A stretch of 64,000 nt of DNA from Rubrobacter_D sp963840835 (GTDB lineage Bacteria > Actinomycetota > Rubrobacteria > Rubrobacterales > Rubrobacteraceae). Below are positions 9,538 to 17,955 of this stretch, in pieces (positions within the stretch are counted from its first letter, which is position 1; every line of letters starts with the position of its first letter). Both the position numbers and the translations under genes were made by a program. The stretch is from assembly GCA_963840835.1 (NCBI GenBank), contig CAWJAM010000005.1, positions 124,001 to 188,000 of the forward strand, given 5' to 3'. Under the pieces are notes generated by a model. That model was given only the letters and a program-made list of their open reading frames with translations. It had not been told where the DNA came from and made no database searches.

Positions 9538-9747
9538 ACAAGAGTTCAGTACCGTCCGTGGGAGAGATCAGGACGAAGTACATTGCCCTCTGGTTCGAGA
9601 ATCATTCACTCGAAACCTGAGCTGCAGGAGACGAGGAAGCCGGGAGGCGAGAAAGAACTTACCTGAACCTGACAATGGCCGCGGGAGCGTTGGAGCTTGT
9701 GCTCATCGCCCTGACGAAAGGGCGCCTAGGCTACCAGCCGGAAGCTG

Positions 9748-9777
9748 TTGCGATCTCTGCACGGACGGTGAGATAAT
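9748..9777 (+). promoter_or_regulatory. Possible promoter of the serine hydrolase gene
   Basis: TTGCGA (9748-9753), an 18-base spacer and GATAAT (9772-9777) would start transcription near 9784, about 50 bases before the chosen start codon. Confidence 0.45.
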
Positions 9778-9834
9778 GTGGCAGTGACGCTGGAGCTTGT
9801 GCGTAGCAGAGGATATCGTGGAAAGGACTCTCGG

Positions 9835-11016
9835 ATGAGGAAGACCGTGTTGCTGTTGGCGTCGATGGCCACAGCATTGGTGTTGGCCGGCGGGGCGGCC
9901 CTGGCCGTAACCTCCACCGACGCAGGAGCCCTTCGAGGTACCGAAAGTCGGGACGCCGCACTAGACCGCGCGCTCGAGGAACTGGTCGCCCTGGACGGAG
10001 GCCCGCCAGGTGCTATCGCCATCGTGCAGCGAGGCCAGAGCAGAGAGGTCCACTCCTTCGGGGTCCGTAACATAAAGAGCGGTCTGCCCCTGCGCGCAAA
10101 CGACTACATGCGCCAGGCGAGTACCTCCAAGGCCTTCAGCGGGGCCGTCGCCCTCTCTCTGGTCAGCAAGGGCAAGCTCTCCTTAAACGACACGATCGGC
10201 GAGCGCCTGCGGTACTTGCCGCAGCCCTGGCACAAGATCACACTCCGCCAGCTGCTCCAACACACCAGCGGGCTGCCCAACTTCACCACAGATAAGGACT
10301 TCCTGGCGGCGTTGGTAGCCAACCCCAAGAACCCGCCACCGCCAGAGGAACTGCTCTCCTATGTGTACAGAAATCCGCTGAATTTCAAGCCGCCGGGTAC
10401 GAGCTACGAGTACTCCAACTCGGACAACATCGTCATAGCTCTGATGGTCGAGGACGCGACCGGCGAGACCTACGAACAGCAGCTCCAGAAGCAGGTCTTG
10501 GGGCCGCTCGGGCTGGAGAAGACCAGCCTCCCCCGCGGCGCCAACCTGAGGAAACCCTTCATCCACGGCTACGACAACGACCCCTCCCAAGAGCCGCCCG
10601 ATGACCTCAGCGAACTCATTGCCTCCGGGTGGTTTTGGGCTGCGGGGGGCATGGTCTCTACCCCCTCCGACTTCAACGCATTCGTGCGTGGATACGTCGG
10701 CAGCGACCTCTTCGACCGCAAGACCCGCACGCTACAGCGGCAGGTCTTCGAAGGTGGGAGCTCGGACCCGCCAGGACCTGGGAAGAACTCGGCGGGCTTA
10801 GGAATCTTCCGCTACGAGACCAGGTGCGGGACGGTGTGGGGTCACACGGGCAACTACCCAGGCTACACCCAGTTCATGGCAGCCAGCCCGAACGGGAGAC
10901 GCTCGGTTACGGTGTCGGTCAACGAGCAGCTTAGTCCTACACAGGGCGCTCCCGGCGTCTTCGACGCACTGCGCCGGGCGGAGGTCAAGGCCGTGTGCGC
11001 CGCGCTAGCCGGATGA
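9835..11016 (+). CDS. Secreted serine hydrolase, beta-lactamase / D-Ala-D-Ala carboxypeptidase family
   Basis: A 393-residue protein of the class C beta-lactamase / AmpH-like fold. The N-terminus MRKTVLLLASMATALVLAGG is a signal peptide, so it acts outside the membrane. The catalytic motifs are STSK (near residue 96), YSN in YEYSNSDN and HTG in WGHTGNYPG. AAAGGA sits seven bases before the ATG at 9835; an upstream in-frame start would spoil the signal peptide. Substrate is unknown; homologues include peptidases, esterases and beta-lactamases. It lies with a CoA-transferase gene in a segment that separates clpC from radA. Confidence 0.85.
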   Translation: MRKTVLLLASMATALVLAGGAALAVTSTDAGALRGTESRDAALDRALEELVALDGGPPGAIAIVQRGQSREVHSFGVRNIKSGLPLRANDYMRQASTSKAFSGAVALSLVSKGKLSLNDTIGERLRYLPQPWHKITLRQLLQHTSGLPNFTTDKDFLAALVANPKNPPPPEELLSYVYRNPLNFKPPGTSYEYSNSDNIVIALMVEDATGETYEQQLQKQVLGPLGLEKTSLPRGANLRKPFIHGYDNDPSQEPPDDLSELIASGWFWAAGGMVSTPSDFNAFVRGYVGSDLFDRKTRTLQRQVFEGGSSDPPGPGKNSAGLGIFRYETRCGTVWGHTGNYPGYTQFMAASPNGRRSVTVSVNEQLSPTQGAPGVFDALRRAEVKAVCAALAG

Positions 11017-11024
11017 TGTGCCGC

Positions 11025-11047
11025 CACCATGATGTAGCTACATGGTG
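11025..11047 (+). terminator. Stem-loop after the serine hydrolase gene
   Basis: CACCATG and CATGGTG pair around ATGTAGCTA nine bases after the stop codon. There is no T-run, so terminator function is inferred from position only. Confidence 0.4.
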
Positions 11048-11095
11048 CCGGCGCATCGACCTGGGCATCTGGTCGACAAAGTGAGGAGGGTACCG

Positions 11096-11170
11096 ATGTA
11101 GCTCAGGTCGTGGCGGTGGGTCGTCTTGGCGGCGGCGCTGTCAGTGCTCGGGGCAACCGCGGCGTTCGCC
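11096..11170 (+). pseudogene. Signal-peptide gene remnant with stop at codon 2
   Basis: GAGGAGGG is followed by ATG and immediately by TAG, after which the frame reads a perfect signal peptide (LRSWRWVVLAAALSVLGATA, then AFAQ). After about 11,170 the frame is antisense to a permease fragment, so the original mature protein is gone. This looks like the head of an exported-protein gene joined by deletion to unrelated DNA and silenced by a nonsense codon. Confidence 0.6.
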
Positions 11171-11377
11171 CAAAAGGACCCCAAAGCCGATGAGCAAGCC
11201 TACTTCGGCCATTATGTCTCCGTAGCCCTGTGCCAGGGTTCCTACAGTGTCCTCGAATCCCAGCCCCGCTGCAAGCCCTAGATAGAGCGTGCCTATTACC
11301 AGGGAGATTACGGGGTCCACACGGACCACCACAATCAGCAATATTGTTGCGATTGTAGCGATCGCTGTGTGGAGCAC
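11141..11377 (-). pseudogene. N-terminal fragment of a GntP-type permease
   Basis: The frame starts with GTG at 11377, eight bases past the CoA-transferase stop. It encodes two membrane segments resembling the start of GntP/gluconate-type transporters (DPVISLVIGTLYLGLAAGLG, then AEVGLLIGFGVLLG). Resemblance stops near 11,165, where the frame runs into the antisense of the signal-peptide remnant and ends. An intact permease would have about 400 more residues. It was probably co-transcribed with the CoA-transferase and supplied its substrate. Confidence 0.6.
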
Positions 11378-11387
11378 GATCAGGGTG

Positions 11388-12581
11388 TCACTCTTGCTTA
11401 TCTCCTTCCAGGACTCGTGTCTCCCCGTAGCCGAGCTCCGCGAGGATCTTTTCGTTGTGCTCCCCGACCTCGGGGATGGGGGCCATGACCGGCTCCGCGC
11501 CGGCGAGGGTGGCGGGGGGAAGGAGCCCGCGCAAAGAACCCACCGGCGAGCCGAACTCGCGCCAGCGGTTTCGGGCCTCTAGCTGGGGGTGATCGAGGAA
11601 CTGCCGCACGGTGCGCATCCTGGCGTTCGCCACCCCAGCCCCTTCGAGTCTCTCTATGACTTTTTCTGAAGTGAGGCTGGAGAAGACGCTCTCTATCTCG
11701 GCGTGCAGGTCGTCGCGGTTGTCGACCCGACTGGAGTTCTTGTCGAAGCGGTCGTCTTCAGCCATCTCGCCGCGTCCAAGGACCTCCTCACAGAACTTCT
11801 TCCACTCGCGCTCGTTCTGTATTCCGAGGAAGATGAATTCGCCATCCCCGCACCCGAACGGCCCGTAGGGCGCTATCGACGCGTGCGAAGCGCCGCTGCG
11901 CCTGGGTTCCTCGCCGCCGTACCCGGCGAAGTACGCCGGGAAGCCCATCCACTCCCCCAACGCCTCGAGCATCGAGACCTCGAGCGTCGCGCCCTCGCCC
12001 GTCCTCTCGCGTCTGAAGAGGGCGGAGAGGACGCCAGAGTAAGCATACATCCCCGCGGCGATGTCCGCGGCGGAGATGCCGACCTTGGAGGGCGTCTCAG
12101 GCGTGCCGGTGATAGAAACCAGCCCAGCCTCGCACTGCACGAGCAGATCGTAGGCCTTCTTCTCCGTGTAGGGCCCGTCGCCGCCGTAGCCCGAGACGGA
12201 GCAGTACACCAGCCGCGGGTGCTCCTGTCTCAGCTCTTCAGCGCCGAAGCCGAGGCGTCCGGCCGCACCAGGGGCGAGGTTCTGGACGAAGACGTCGGCC
12301 CTGGCCACGAGGCGGCGCAGGATCTCTTTGGCCTCGTCCTGCTTCAGGTCCAGGGCCAGGGACTCCTTGGAGCGGTTGAGCCAGACGAAGTGGCTGGACA
12401 TGCCCATGACCGTCTCGTCGTAACCCCTGGCGAAGTCCCCGACGCCGGGGCGCTCGACCTTTATGACCCTCGCGCCGAGATCGGCGAGCTGGCGGGTGGC
12501 GAAGGGGACGGCTACGGCCTGCTCGACGGAGACCACGGTTACCCCTTCGAGAGGGAGGTTCGCCCCCCTCATCGCAAGCAC
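11388..12581 (-). CDS. Family III CoA-transferase (CaiB/BaiF)
   Basis: A 397-residue cytoplasmic CoA-transferase. It shows the CaiB/BaiF N-terminal pattern (VEQAVAVPFATRQLADLGA), VIKVERPGVGDFAR, the catalytic aspartate in KKAYDLLVQ near residue 167, and GGDGPY. Family members move CoA between small carboxylic acids such as formate, oxalate, succinate or malate; the substrate here is not readable. GTG at 12581 or ATG at 12572 are both possible starts. The truncated permease directly downstream suggests a damaged uptake-and-activation operon. Confidence 0.85.
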   Translation of the reverse strand: MLAMRGANLPLEGVTVVSVEQAVAVPFATRQLADLGARVIKVERPGVGDFARGYDETVMGMSSHFVWLNRSKESLALDLKQDEAKEILRRLVARADVFVQNLAPGAAGRLGFGAEELRQEHPRLVYCSVSGYGGDGPYTEKKAYDLLVQCEAGLVSITGTPETPSKVGISAADIAAGMYAYSGVLSALFRRERTGEGATLEVSMLEALGEWMGFPAYFAGYGGEEPRRSGASHASIAPYGPFGCGDGEFIFLGIQNEREWKKFCEEVLGRGEMAEDDRFDKNSSRVDNRDDLHAEIESVFSSLTSEKVIERLEGAGVANARMRTVRQFLDHPQLEARNRWREFGSPVGSLRGLLPPATLAGAEPVMAPIPEVGEHNEKILAELGYGETRVLEGDKQE

Positions 12582-12770
12582 CTGTCAGGAGCAATCATGT
12601 ACTGTGTCCCCCGATCCTCGTAGCAGTCCTCTGAGCCTCCTCCGACGACCAGCCCGATGCCCATCCCCTTCCTGGCCCGTGCCTCGCGATTGTTGCGGTG
12701 CCGGCCCCATCCTTTCGGGCCACACCACGGCGAAGTCGAAGCCACAGGTAGCACAGTCCACCAAATGGAA

Positions 12771-12794
12771 GGGCCGGAGCTTGCGCCCCGGCCC
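12771..12794 (-). terminator. Terminator of clpC
   Basis: GGGCCGG and CCGGCCC pair across a 10-base loop about 25 bases after the clpC stop, followed on the minus strand by TTCCATTT. Confidence 0.65.
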
Positions 12795-12818
12795 TCGTAC
12801 AGCTTGGTTGACTTTTCC

Positions 12819-15332
12819 TTACTCGGATTCGACCTTGACGATCTCCTTGGGCTGGGTGACCTTGATGTCCACTATGGACTCCTCCTCGTTTATCTCCTCG
12901 GAGGTCTTGTCGTTTGGCTCTATTATTACCTTGGCGCCGTTGGGGATCTCGCCACGCAGGATCATCTCGCTCATCGGGTCTTCGATCATGCGCTGTAGAG
13001 TCCGACGCAACGGCCTCGCACCGAATGCAGGGTCGTAGCCCTCTTCGGCGAGCTTGTCCAGGGCCTCGTTGGTGAACTCTATGCTCACGTCGCGCTCGAC
13101 GAGCTGCTGACGGAGGCGCTTTATCTGGATCTCGATGATGTGGCGCATGTCCTCGCGCTCCAGCTTGTGGAAGACGATGATCTCGTCGATCCTGTTCAGG
13201 AGCTCGGGACGGAAGATCTTCCTCAGCTCGCTCGTGACCCTGCCCTTCATCTCCTTGTAGGAGAGACCGGCATCATCCGAGCCGAAACCGAGCGACTTTG
13301 TCTTGTTGATCGTCTGCGCCCCGACGTTGGAGGTCATGATGAGGACGACGTTCTTGAAGTCCACGGTGCGACCCTGCGCGTCGGTGAGCTGCCCATCCTC
13401 CAGGATCTGCAACATGATGTTGAAGACGTCAGGGTGGGCCTTCTCGATCTCATCGAAGAGGACGACGCTGTAAGGACGGCGCCTGACCTGCTCGGTGAGC
13501 TGGCCACCCTCATCGTAGCCGACGTAGCCGGGGGGCGAACCGACCAGACGTGAGACCGTGTGGCGCTCCATGTACTCGGACATGTCGAGCCGGATCATGG
13601 CGTCCTGATTGCCGAAGAGGTACTCGGCGAGGGTCCTAGCAAGTTCGGTCTTACCGACACCCGTGGGGCCGAGGAATACGAACGAGCCTGAAGGCCTGTT
13701 CGGATCCTTTATACCTGCGAAGGTACGACGGATCGAACGAGACACGGCCTTTATGGCCTCGTTCTGCCCGACGATACGCCCGTGCAGGGCGTCCTCCATC
13801 TGCAGGAGGCGCGCGGACTCTTCCTCGGTCATCTTCTTGACCGGGATGCCGGTCCACATCGAGACGATCTCGGCGATCTCGTTCTCCCCGATGGAGACGC
13901 GCTTCTCCTCGATCTTGCCCTCGCGCCAGGCCTTCTCGAGCTCGCGTCGCTGGGCGACGAGCTTGCGCTCGGAGTCTCTGAAGCGCGCGGCCTTCTCGAA
14001 CTCCTGGCCGTCGATGGCGGCCTCCTTCTCGGAGCGGACAGCGGCGAGCTCCTCGTCTATCTCCTTGTAGTAAGGCGGCGAGGACATGGTCTTTATCCTC
14101 ATCTTGGAGGCGGCCTCGTCCACGAGGTCGATTGCCTTGTCGGGCAGAAAGCGGTCCGAAATGTAGCGGTCGCCGAGTTGCGAGGCGGCCTTCAGGGCCT
14201 CGTCCGTTATGTCGATGTTGTGGTGCGACTCGTACTTCTCGCGCAGGCCCTTGAGGATGAGTTCCGTCTCCTCGACCGAGGGCTCGCCGACCTGGATGGT
14301 CTGGAAGCGTCGCTCCAGGGCCTTGTCCTTCTCCACGTACTTGCGGTACTCATCTATCGTAGTCGCGCCGATGACCTGGATCTCACCCCTGGCGAGAGCC
14401 GGCTTCAGAATAGAAGCGGCGTCTATGGCGCCTTCGGCGGCACCTGCCCCGACGAGGTTATGGATCTCGTCGATAAACAGGATGATGTCGCCGTGGTCGG
14501 TGATCTCCTTCATTATCTTCTTGAGGCGCTCCTCGAACTCGCCCCTGTATTTGGAGCCCGCAACGAGGGCGCCGAGGTCGAGCGTGTAGACCTCCTTGTC
14601 GCCGAGGATCTCGGGCACCTTGCCCTCCGCGATCTCCTCCGCGAGCCCCTCGACGATGGCGGTCTTGCCGACGCCCGGCTCGCCAATGATGACGGGATTG
14701 TTCTTGGTGCGCCTGACGAGGATCTGCATGATCCTCGCTATCTCCTGGCTCCTCCCGATGACAGGGTCGAGCTTGTCCTCCTCGGCGTAGGCCGTGAGGT
14801 TCCTGCCGTACTGGTCGAGCTGGCGGGTCTTGGGCCGCTTGGCCTCGACCCCGCGCCCGCTGCCGGCCTCGCCACCGCCGCCCCGGCTGCGGCTACGGCC
14901 GCCCCCGAGCCTCCTGACGACCTCCCGCCTCACCTTGTCTGGGTCGACGTCGAGGTTAGAGAGCACGCGGGCGGCTACGCCCTCGCTCTCCCGCACGAGA
15001 CCAAGCAGTATGTGCTCGGTGCCGATGTAGTTGTGGCCGAGCTGAAGCGCTTCCCTGAGCGCGAGCTCGAGGACCTTCTTCGAGCGCGGCGTGAACGGCG
15101 CCTGAGCGCCCGTGCCTTCCTCGCCGTAGCCGACGATGCTCTCGACCTGCTCCCGCACCTCGTCGAGGGCGACGTTCAGGGAGTACAGAGCCTGGGCTGC
15201 TACGCCCTCGTCCTCGCGCAGGAGGCCGAGGAGCAGGTGCTCCGTGCCTATATAGTTGTGGTTGAAATGACGGGCCTCATCCTGCGCGAGCACCACGACC
15301 TTGCGGGCCCGCTCCGTGAAACGTTCGAACAT
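12819..15332 (-). CDS. clpC: ATP-dependent Clp protease ATPase subunit ClpC
   Basis: Hsp100 unfoldase that feeds proteins to ClpP. The 837-residue protein starts MFERFTERARKVVVLAQDEA with two ClpN repeats (to about residue 145). It has AAA-1 with Walker A GEPGVGKT, a UVR-type middle region near residues 420-460, AAA-2 with GPTGVGKT and a ClpB-type C-terminal domain. GGAGGAGGAT precedes the ATG. The ctsR, mcsA and mcsB genes that precede clpC in Bacillus are absent. A second, stand-alone ClpN protein is encoded at 36,816. Confidence 0.97.
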   Translation of the reverse strand: MFERFTERARKVVVLAQDEARHFNHNYIGTEHLLLGLLREDEGVAAQALYSLNVALDEVREQVESIVGYGEEGTGAQAPFTPRSKKVLELALREALQLGHNYIGTEHILLGLVRESEGVAARVLSNLDVDPDKVRREVVRRLGGGRSRSRGGGGEAGSGRGVEAKRPKTRQLDQYGRNLTAYAEEDKLDPVIGRSQEIARIMQILVRRTKNNPVIIGEPGVGKTAIVEGLAEEIAEGKVPEILGDKEVYTLDLGALVAGSKYRGEFEERLKKIMKEITDHGDIILFIDEIHNLVGAGAAEGAIDAASILKPALARGEIQVIGATTIDEYRKYVEKDKALERRFQTIQVGEPSVEETELILKGLREKYESHHNIDITDEALKAASQLGDRYISDRFLPDKAIDLVDEAASKMRIKTMSSPPYYKEIDEELAAVRSEKEAAIDGQEFEKAARFRDSERKLVAQRRELEKAWREGKIEEKRVSIGENEIAEIVSMWTGIPVKKMTEEESARLLQMEDALHGRIVGQNEAIKAVSRSIRRTFAGIKDPNRPSGSFVFLGPTGVGKTELARTLAEYLFGNQDAMIRLDMSEYMERHTVSRLVGSPPGYVGYDEGGQLTEQVRRRPYSVVLFDEIEKAHPDVFNIMLQILEDGQLTDAQGRTVDFKNVVLIMTSNVGAQTINKTKSLGFGSDDAGLSYKEMKGRVTSELRKIFRPELLNRIDEIIVFHKLEREDMRHIIEIQIKRLRQQLVERDVSIEFTNEALDKLAEEGYDPAFGARPLRRTLQRMIEDPMSEMILRGEIPNGAKVIIEPNDKTSEEINEEESIVDIKVTQPKEIVKVESE

Positions 15333-15421
15333 TAGCGGGATCCTCCTCCGCTCTGAGGGTCCTTCACGGCATCGGGGGTCATAACGGTCTCTAATTGTAT
15401 ACGACGGTCGGAGATCGACGG

Positions 15422-15427
15422 ATTATA
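15422..15427 (-). promoter_or_regulatory. Possible clpC -10 box
   Basis: GTATAAT reads toward clpC about 90 bases before its start. No good -35 box is seen. GTATAC-containing sites recur nearby (15397-15402 and 15506-15511). The 320-base gap 15333-15653 otherwise holds only the lysS terminator. No CIRCE or CtsR heptad repeats were found. Confidence 0.35.
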
Positions 15428-15614
15428 CATTCGCAAAAAATCTGCCTTTCGAAATGAACTGCGCCTCTTTGATCGCTGCCTCTCTAGCTCGTGCCGGCTG
15501 AATGAAGTATACAACCGTCAAGCCCGTATATCGGCACTCTCCACGAGCTTTACGCTCTAAGCGCTATACATCGTGGGAAGGAGGGCCTGATAGTCCTTCT
15601 CTAGCGCTTGCTGT

Positions 15615-15648
15615 AAAAATACCACCGACACCCCGCCGCTTCGGTGTC
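15615..15648 (-). terminator. Rho-independent terminator of lysS
   Basis: GACACC (15648-15643) pairs with GGTGTC (15632-15627) across a GC-rich loop, followed on the minus strand by GGTGGTATTTTT. It begins five bases after the lysS stop. Confidence 0.75.
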
Positions 15649-15653
15649 TCGTC

Positions 15654-17135
15654 TCACATGGAGAACCTTTCGTTGACCTGATCCAGGGTCAATCCCGCGA
15701 TGAAAGGCCCAGCTTTGGGCCCGCTGCCCTTACCGAGCAAGACCCTGTAGACGGCGGCGAACGCCCTCTTTGGCTTGAGCCCGCGCCCTATGGCGGTCGA
15801 ATAAAGCACGTCCTGGACGGCCTCCCCATCCATCTCGGGCTCGAGCCTCTCCGAGACCTCGCGCAGGTACGCGCGCTGCTCGTCGTCGAGTCCCGCCGCG
15901 GCCTCCCTCGACTCCTCGAGGCCGAGCAGCCCCAGCCTCATCGACTCCGGCGCCCACGCCGCGGCCCAGTTGCGGGCGTAGCGGAGGTCCCGCGCCAGCC
16001 TGTCCGTGTCGCTGGCAGCATCGTCGTACCCGCCCCGGCGCAACATCCGTGCGGCGGCTTCAATGTCGTCGCCGACGGTCTGGGCGACGGTGACCAGGTG
16101 GGCGAAGGGGACGTAGGACTCGCCGGTCTCCGCGCGGTACTCGTCCATAAAGCGCGGGAAACCACCTTCGAGGTCAATGTCGAAGCGACGGGCGGGATCG
16201 CGGCCGAGGATGATGCGCCGTACGGCATCCGGAGGCATTATCTCGAGGAGATCCTTCGGCAGGAGCACGATACCCCGGGAACTGCTCATGTCCCCACGGC
16301 CTTTGAGCCCTATCCATTCGTACTCGTAGCGCCCCGGCACCAGATAGTCGAAGACCTCGCGCGACATCCGGTCGGCGGTGTCAGTCGAGCCGCCCCGGCT
16401 TGTATGGTCCTTGCCGAAGGGCTCGAAGGTTACCCCAAGCGCCTTCCACCGGGCCGCGAGCTCGACCCGCCAGCCCAACTTGCCCTCGCCCTCCGAGTAG
16501 TTCGCGGCCTCCTCGAAGCCGTCCTCGTCCGCGAAGACGACGCTGGTTTGCTCAGGCACATGCTCGAGGACGCGCATCCCGGTCAGCTTCCCCGACGAGG
16601 CACGCGGCAAGTAGGGAGACCAGTCCTCGGGCATCTTTCGATTCGTGACGTCCTGAAGGATCTTACGCAAATCGTCCGTGCGCTCAATGGCCTCGCGGGT
16701 TACTTCGGTGTAGACGCCCTGCTCGTAGAGATCATGTGAGCGGAGCACCTCTACGTCCATATCCATCTGCCGCAGCGCCTCCTCGAACGGCGCGAGAAAG
16801 TGCTCGGCGTAAGAGACGTGGCATCCTTCGGGATCCGGTATGTGCGAGAGACTGTGGCCGATGTATTCCTCGTAGCTCTGGGGGATGCCCGGTGCTATCT
16901 TGCGCAACGGATCTATGGTGTCAGCGTGGAAGATGAAACGGACCTCCTCGCCGCGCGCCCTCAAGGCATTCGCCACCGCCTCGGCGACCAGGACCTCGCG
17001 AAGGTTCCCAGCGTGGATGTTGCCGGAGACGCTAATGCCGCTCACGACCACGTGCGGCCCCGCGCCGAGGGATTCGGCGACCTTCTCGGCCCAGGCAAGT
17101 ATGGGGACGCCGGTCGAACTACCGGTCTCGGTCAT
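15654..17135 (-). CDS. lysS: Lysyl-tRNA synthetase, class I
   Basis: Charges tRNA-Lys. Unlike the usual bacterial class II enzyme, this 493-residue protein has class I signatures: GNIHAGN (HIGH motif) after VVSGISVSG, and GRGDMSSSRG (KMSKS motif) near residue 280. The sequence also has FGKDHTSRGGS. Class I LysRS is typical of archaea and occurs in spirochetes, some alphaproteobacteria and some actinobacteria. The gene follows greA with a 50-base gap, is preceded by GGAG and ends at a strong terminator. No class II lysS is in this window. Confidence 0.93.
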   Translation of the reverse strand: MTETGSSTGVPILAWAEKVAESLGAGPHVVVSGISVSGNIHAGNLREVLVAEAVANALRARGEEVRFIFHADTIDPLRKIAPGIPQSYEEYIGHSLSHIPDPEGCHVSYAEHFLAPFEEALRQMDMDVEVLRSHDLYEQGVYTEVTREAIERTDDLRKILQDVTNRKMPEDWSPYLPRASSGKLTGMRVLEHVPEQTSVVFADEDGFEEAANYSEGEGKLGWRVELAARWKALGVTFEPFGKDHTSRGGSTDTADRMSREVFDYLVPGRYEYEWIGLKGRGDMSSSRGIVLLPKDLLEIMPPDAVRRIILGRDPARRFDIDLEGGFPRFMDEYRAETGESYVPFAHLVTVAQTVGDDIEAAARMLRRGGYDDAASDTDRLARDLRYARNWAAAWAPESMRLGLLGLEESREAAAGLDDEQRAYLREVSERLEPEMDGEAVQDVLYSTAIGRGLKPKRAFAAVYRVLLGKGSGPKAGPFIAGLTLDQVNERFSM

Positions 17136-17185
17136 GCGATGCTCCAGTTGGGTCGTTGAAATCGGAGAGGTGCGGGTCGGGCGCC

Positions 17186-17671
17186 CTAGCTCGCCGCCTC
17201 GACGTTGACGATCTCGTACTCCGTCGCGCCGCGGGGGGTGGATACCATGACCTTCTCCCCCACTTTCCTCTTCAGGACGGCACGGCCCACCGGCGAGGCG
17301 TGGCTCAGCTTCCCGCTCGTCGGGTCGGACTCGTTGGCGCCGACGATCTGGAAGGTCCGCTCCTGCCCCTGCCCGACGACCCTGAGGGTCACCGTGGTAC
17401 CAAGGTCGACCGCGTCCTGCTCGGCCTCCGAAGGATCCACGACCTTGACGTTGCGTGCCCTGCGCTGCAACTCACCGATCCGGCGCTCCAGCAAACCCTG
17501 CGCGTTCTTCGCGTCGTCGTACTCGGAGTTCTCCGAGATGTCCCCGAACTCACGAGCCTCGCGAATGCGGTCGGCGATCTCCCTGCGTCGCACATCGGTA
17601 AGGTATGCAAGTTCCTTCTGGAGCTTCTCCAGACCCTCAGGGGTAACGAGCTCCTGGTTCTTGTCCGTCAT
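17186..17671 (-). CDS. greA: Transcription elongation factor GreA
   Basis: Stimulates transcript cleavage by backtracked RNA polymerase. The 161-residue protein has the N-terminal coiled coil with the acidic tip GDISENSEYDDAKNAQ and a C-terminal FKBP-like domain (GKLSHASPVGRAVLKRKVGE). I chose ATG at 17671; an upstream TTG would lie inside the -35 box. The start is only 10 bases after the -10 box, so the mRNA has almost no leader. It is followed by lysS. Confidence 0.96.
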   Translation of the reverse strand: MTDKNQELVTPEGLEKLQKELAYLTDVRRREIADRIREAREFGDISENSEYDDAKNAQGLLERRIGELQRRARNVKVVDPSEAEQDAVDLGTTVTLRVVGQGQERTFQIVGANESDPTSGKLSHASPVGRAVLKRKVGEKVMVSTPRGATEYEIVNVEAAS

Positions 17672-17681
17672 AAGCCGCGAG

Positions 17682-17710
17682 ATTATAAGGGTGAGCGCAA
17701 AGGGTGTCAA
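17682..17710 (-). promoter_or_regulatory. greA promoter, full consensus
   Basis: TTGACA (17710-17705), a 17-base spacer and TATAAT (17687-17682) match the primary-sigma consensus exactly. Transcription should start near 17675, leaving a leader of about four bases. Confidence 0.9.
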
Positions 17711-17717
17711 CGGGAAA

Positions 17718-17955
17718 CGCTTCGCGTTTCAGCACGCTGCCTGCGGCAGCTTGTCAGCACTTCAGCATTTCAGCACTTCAGCATTTCAGCCCGCCTACGG
17801 CGGCTCTCAACACTTCGGTAAGCCTCAACGTCGTTCCCGAACGGAAAAGCTACCAGCGTGCTTCTCTTGACTAGCTGAGGTCGGACGAGTGCGGTAGCGC
17901 GGACGGGGCATCGAGCTGAGGGCTGAAGTGCTGACAGTGAAATGCTGACGAGCTT
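17718..17955. repeat. Intergenic repeat element, octamer type with one hairpin unit
   Basis: The left part has one TTGTCAGCAC hairpin unit and then a tandem run of A(C/T)TTCAGC octamers (about 17757-17790). The right end (17924-17952) has the inverted form, GCTGAAGTGCTGACAG and GAAATGCTGAC. The centre is unrelated to the 1723-1800 core. Confidence 0.7.

Noticed and set aside
13782..15335. Long plus-strand frame opposite clpC (and similar long antisense frames elsewhere)
   Set aside because: It mirrors the codon structure of clpC in GC-rich DNA, has no ribosome binding site and resembles no family. The same holds for the long antisense frames over cysS, gltX, radA, tilS and ispH.
15333..15653. 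CIRCE or CtsR operator upstream of clpC
   Set aside because: No TTAGCACTC..GAGTGCTAA and no heptad repeats could be found; only scattered GTATAC sites.
17672..17710. Upstream TTG start for greA adding 13 residues
   Set aside because: That TTG is the first part of the -35 box TTGACA, upstream of the predicted transcription start.
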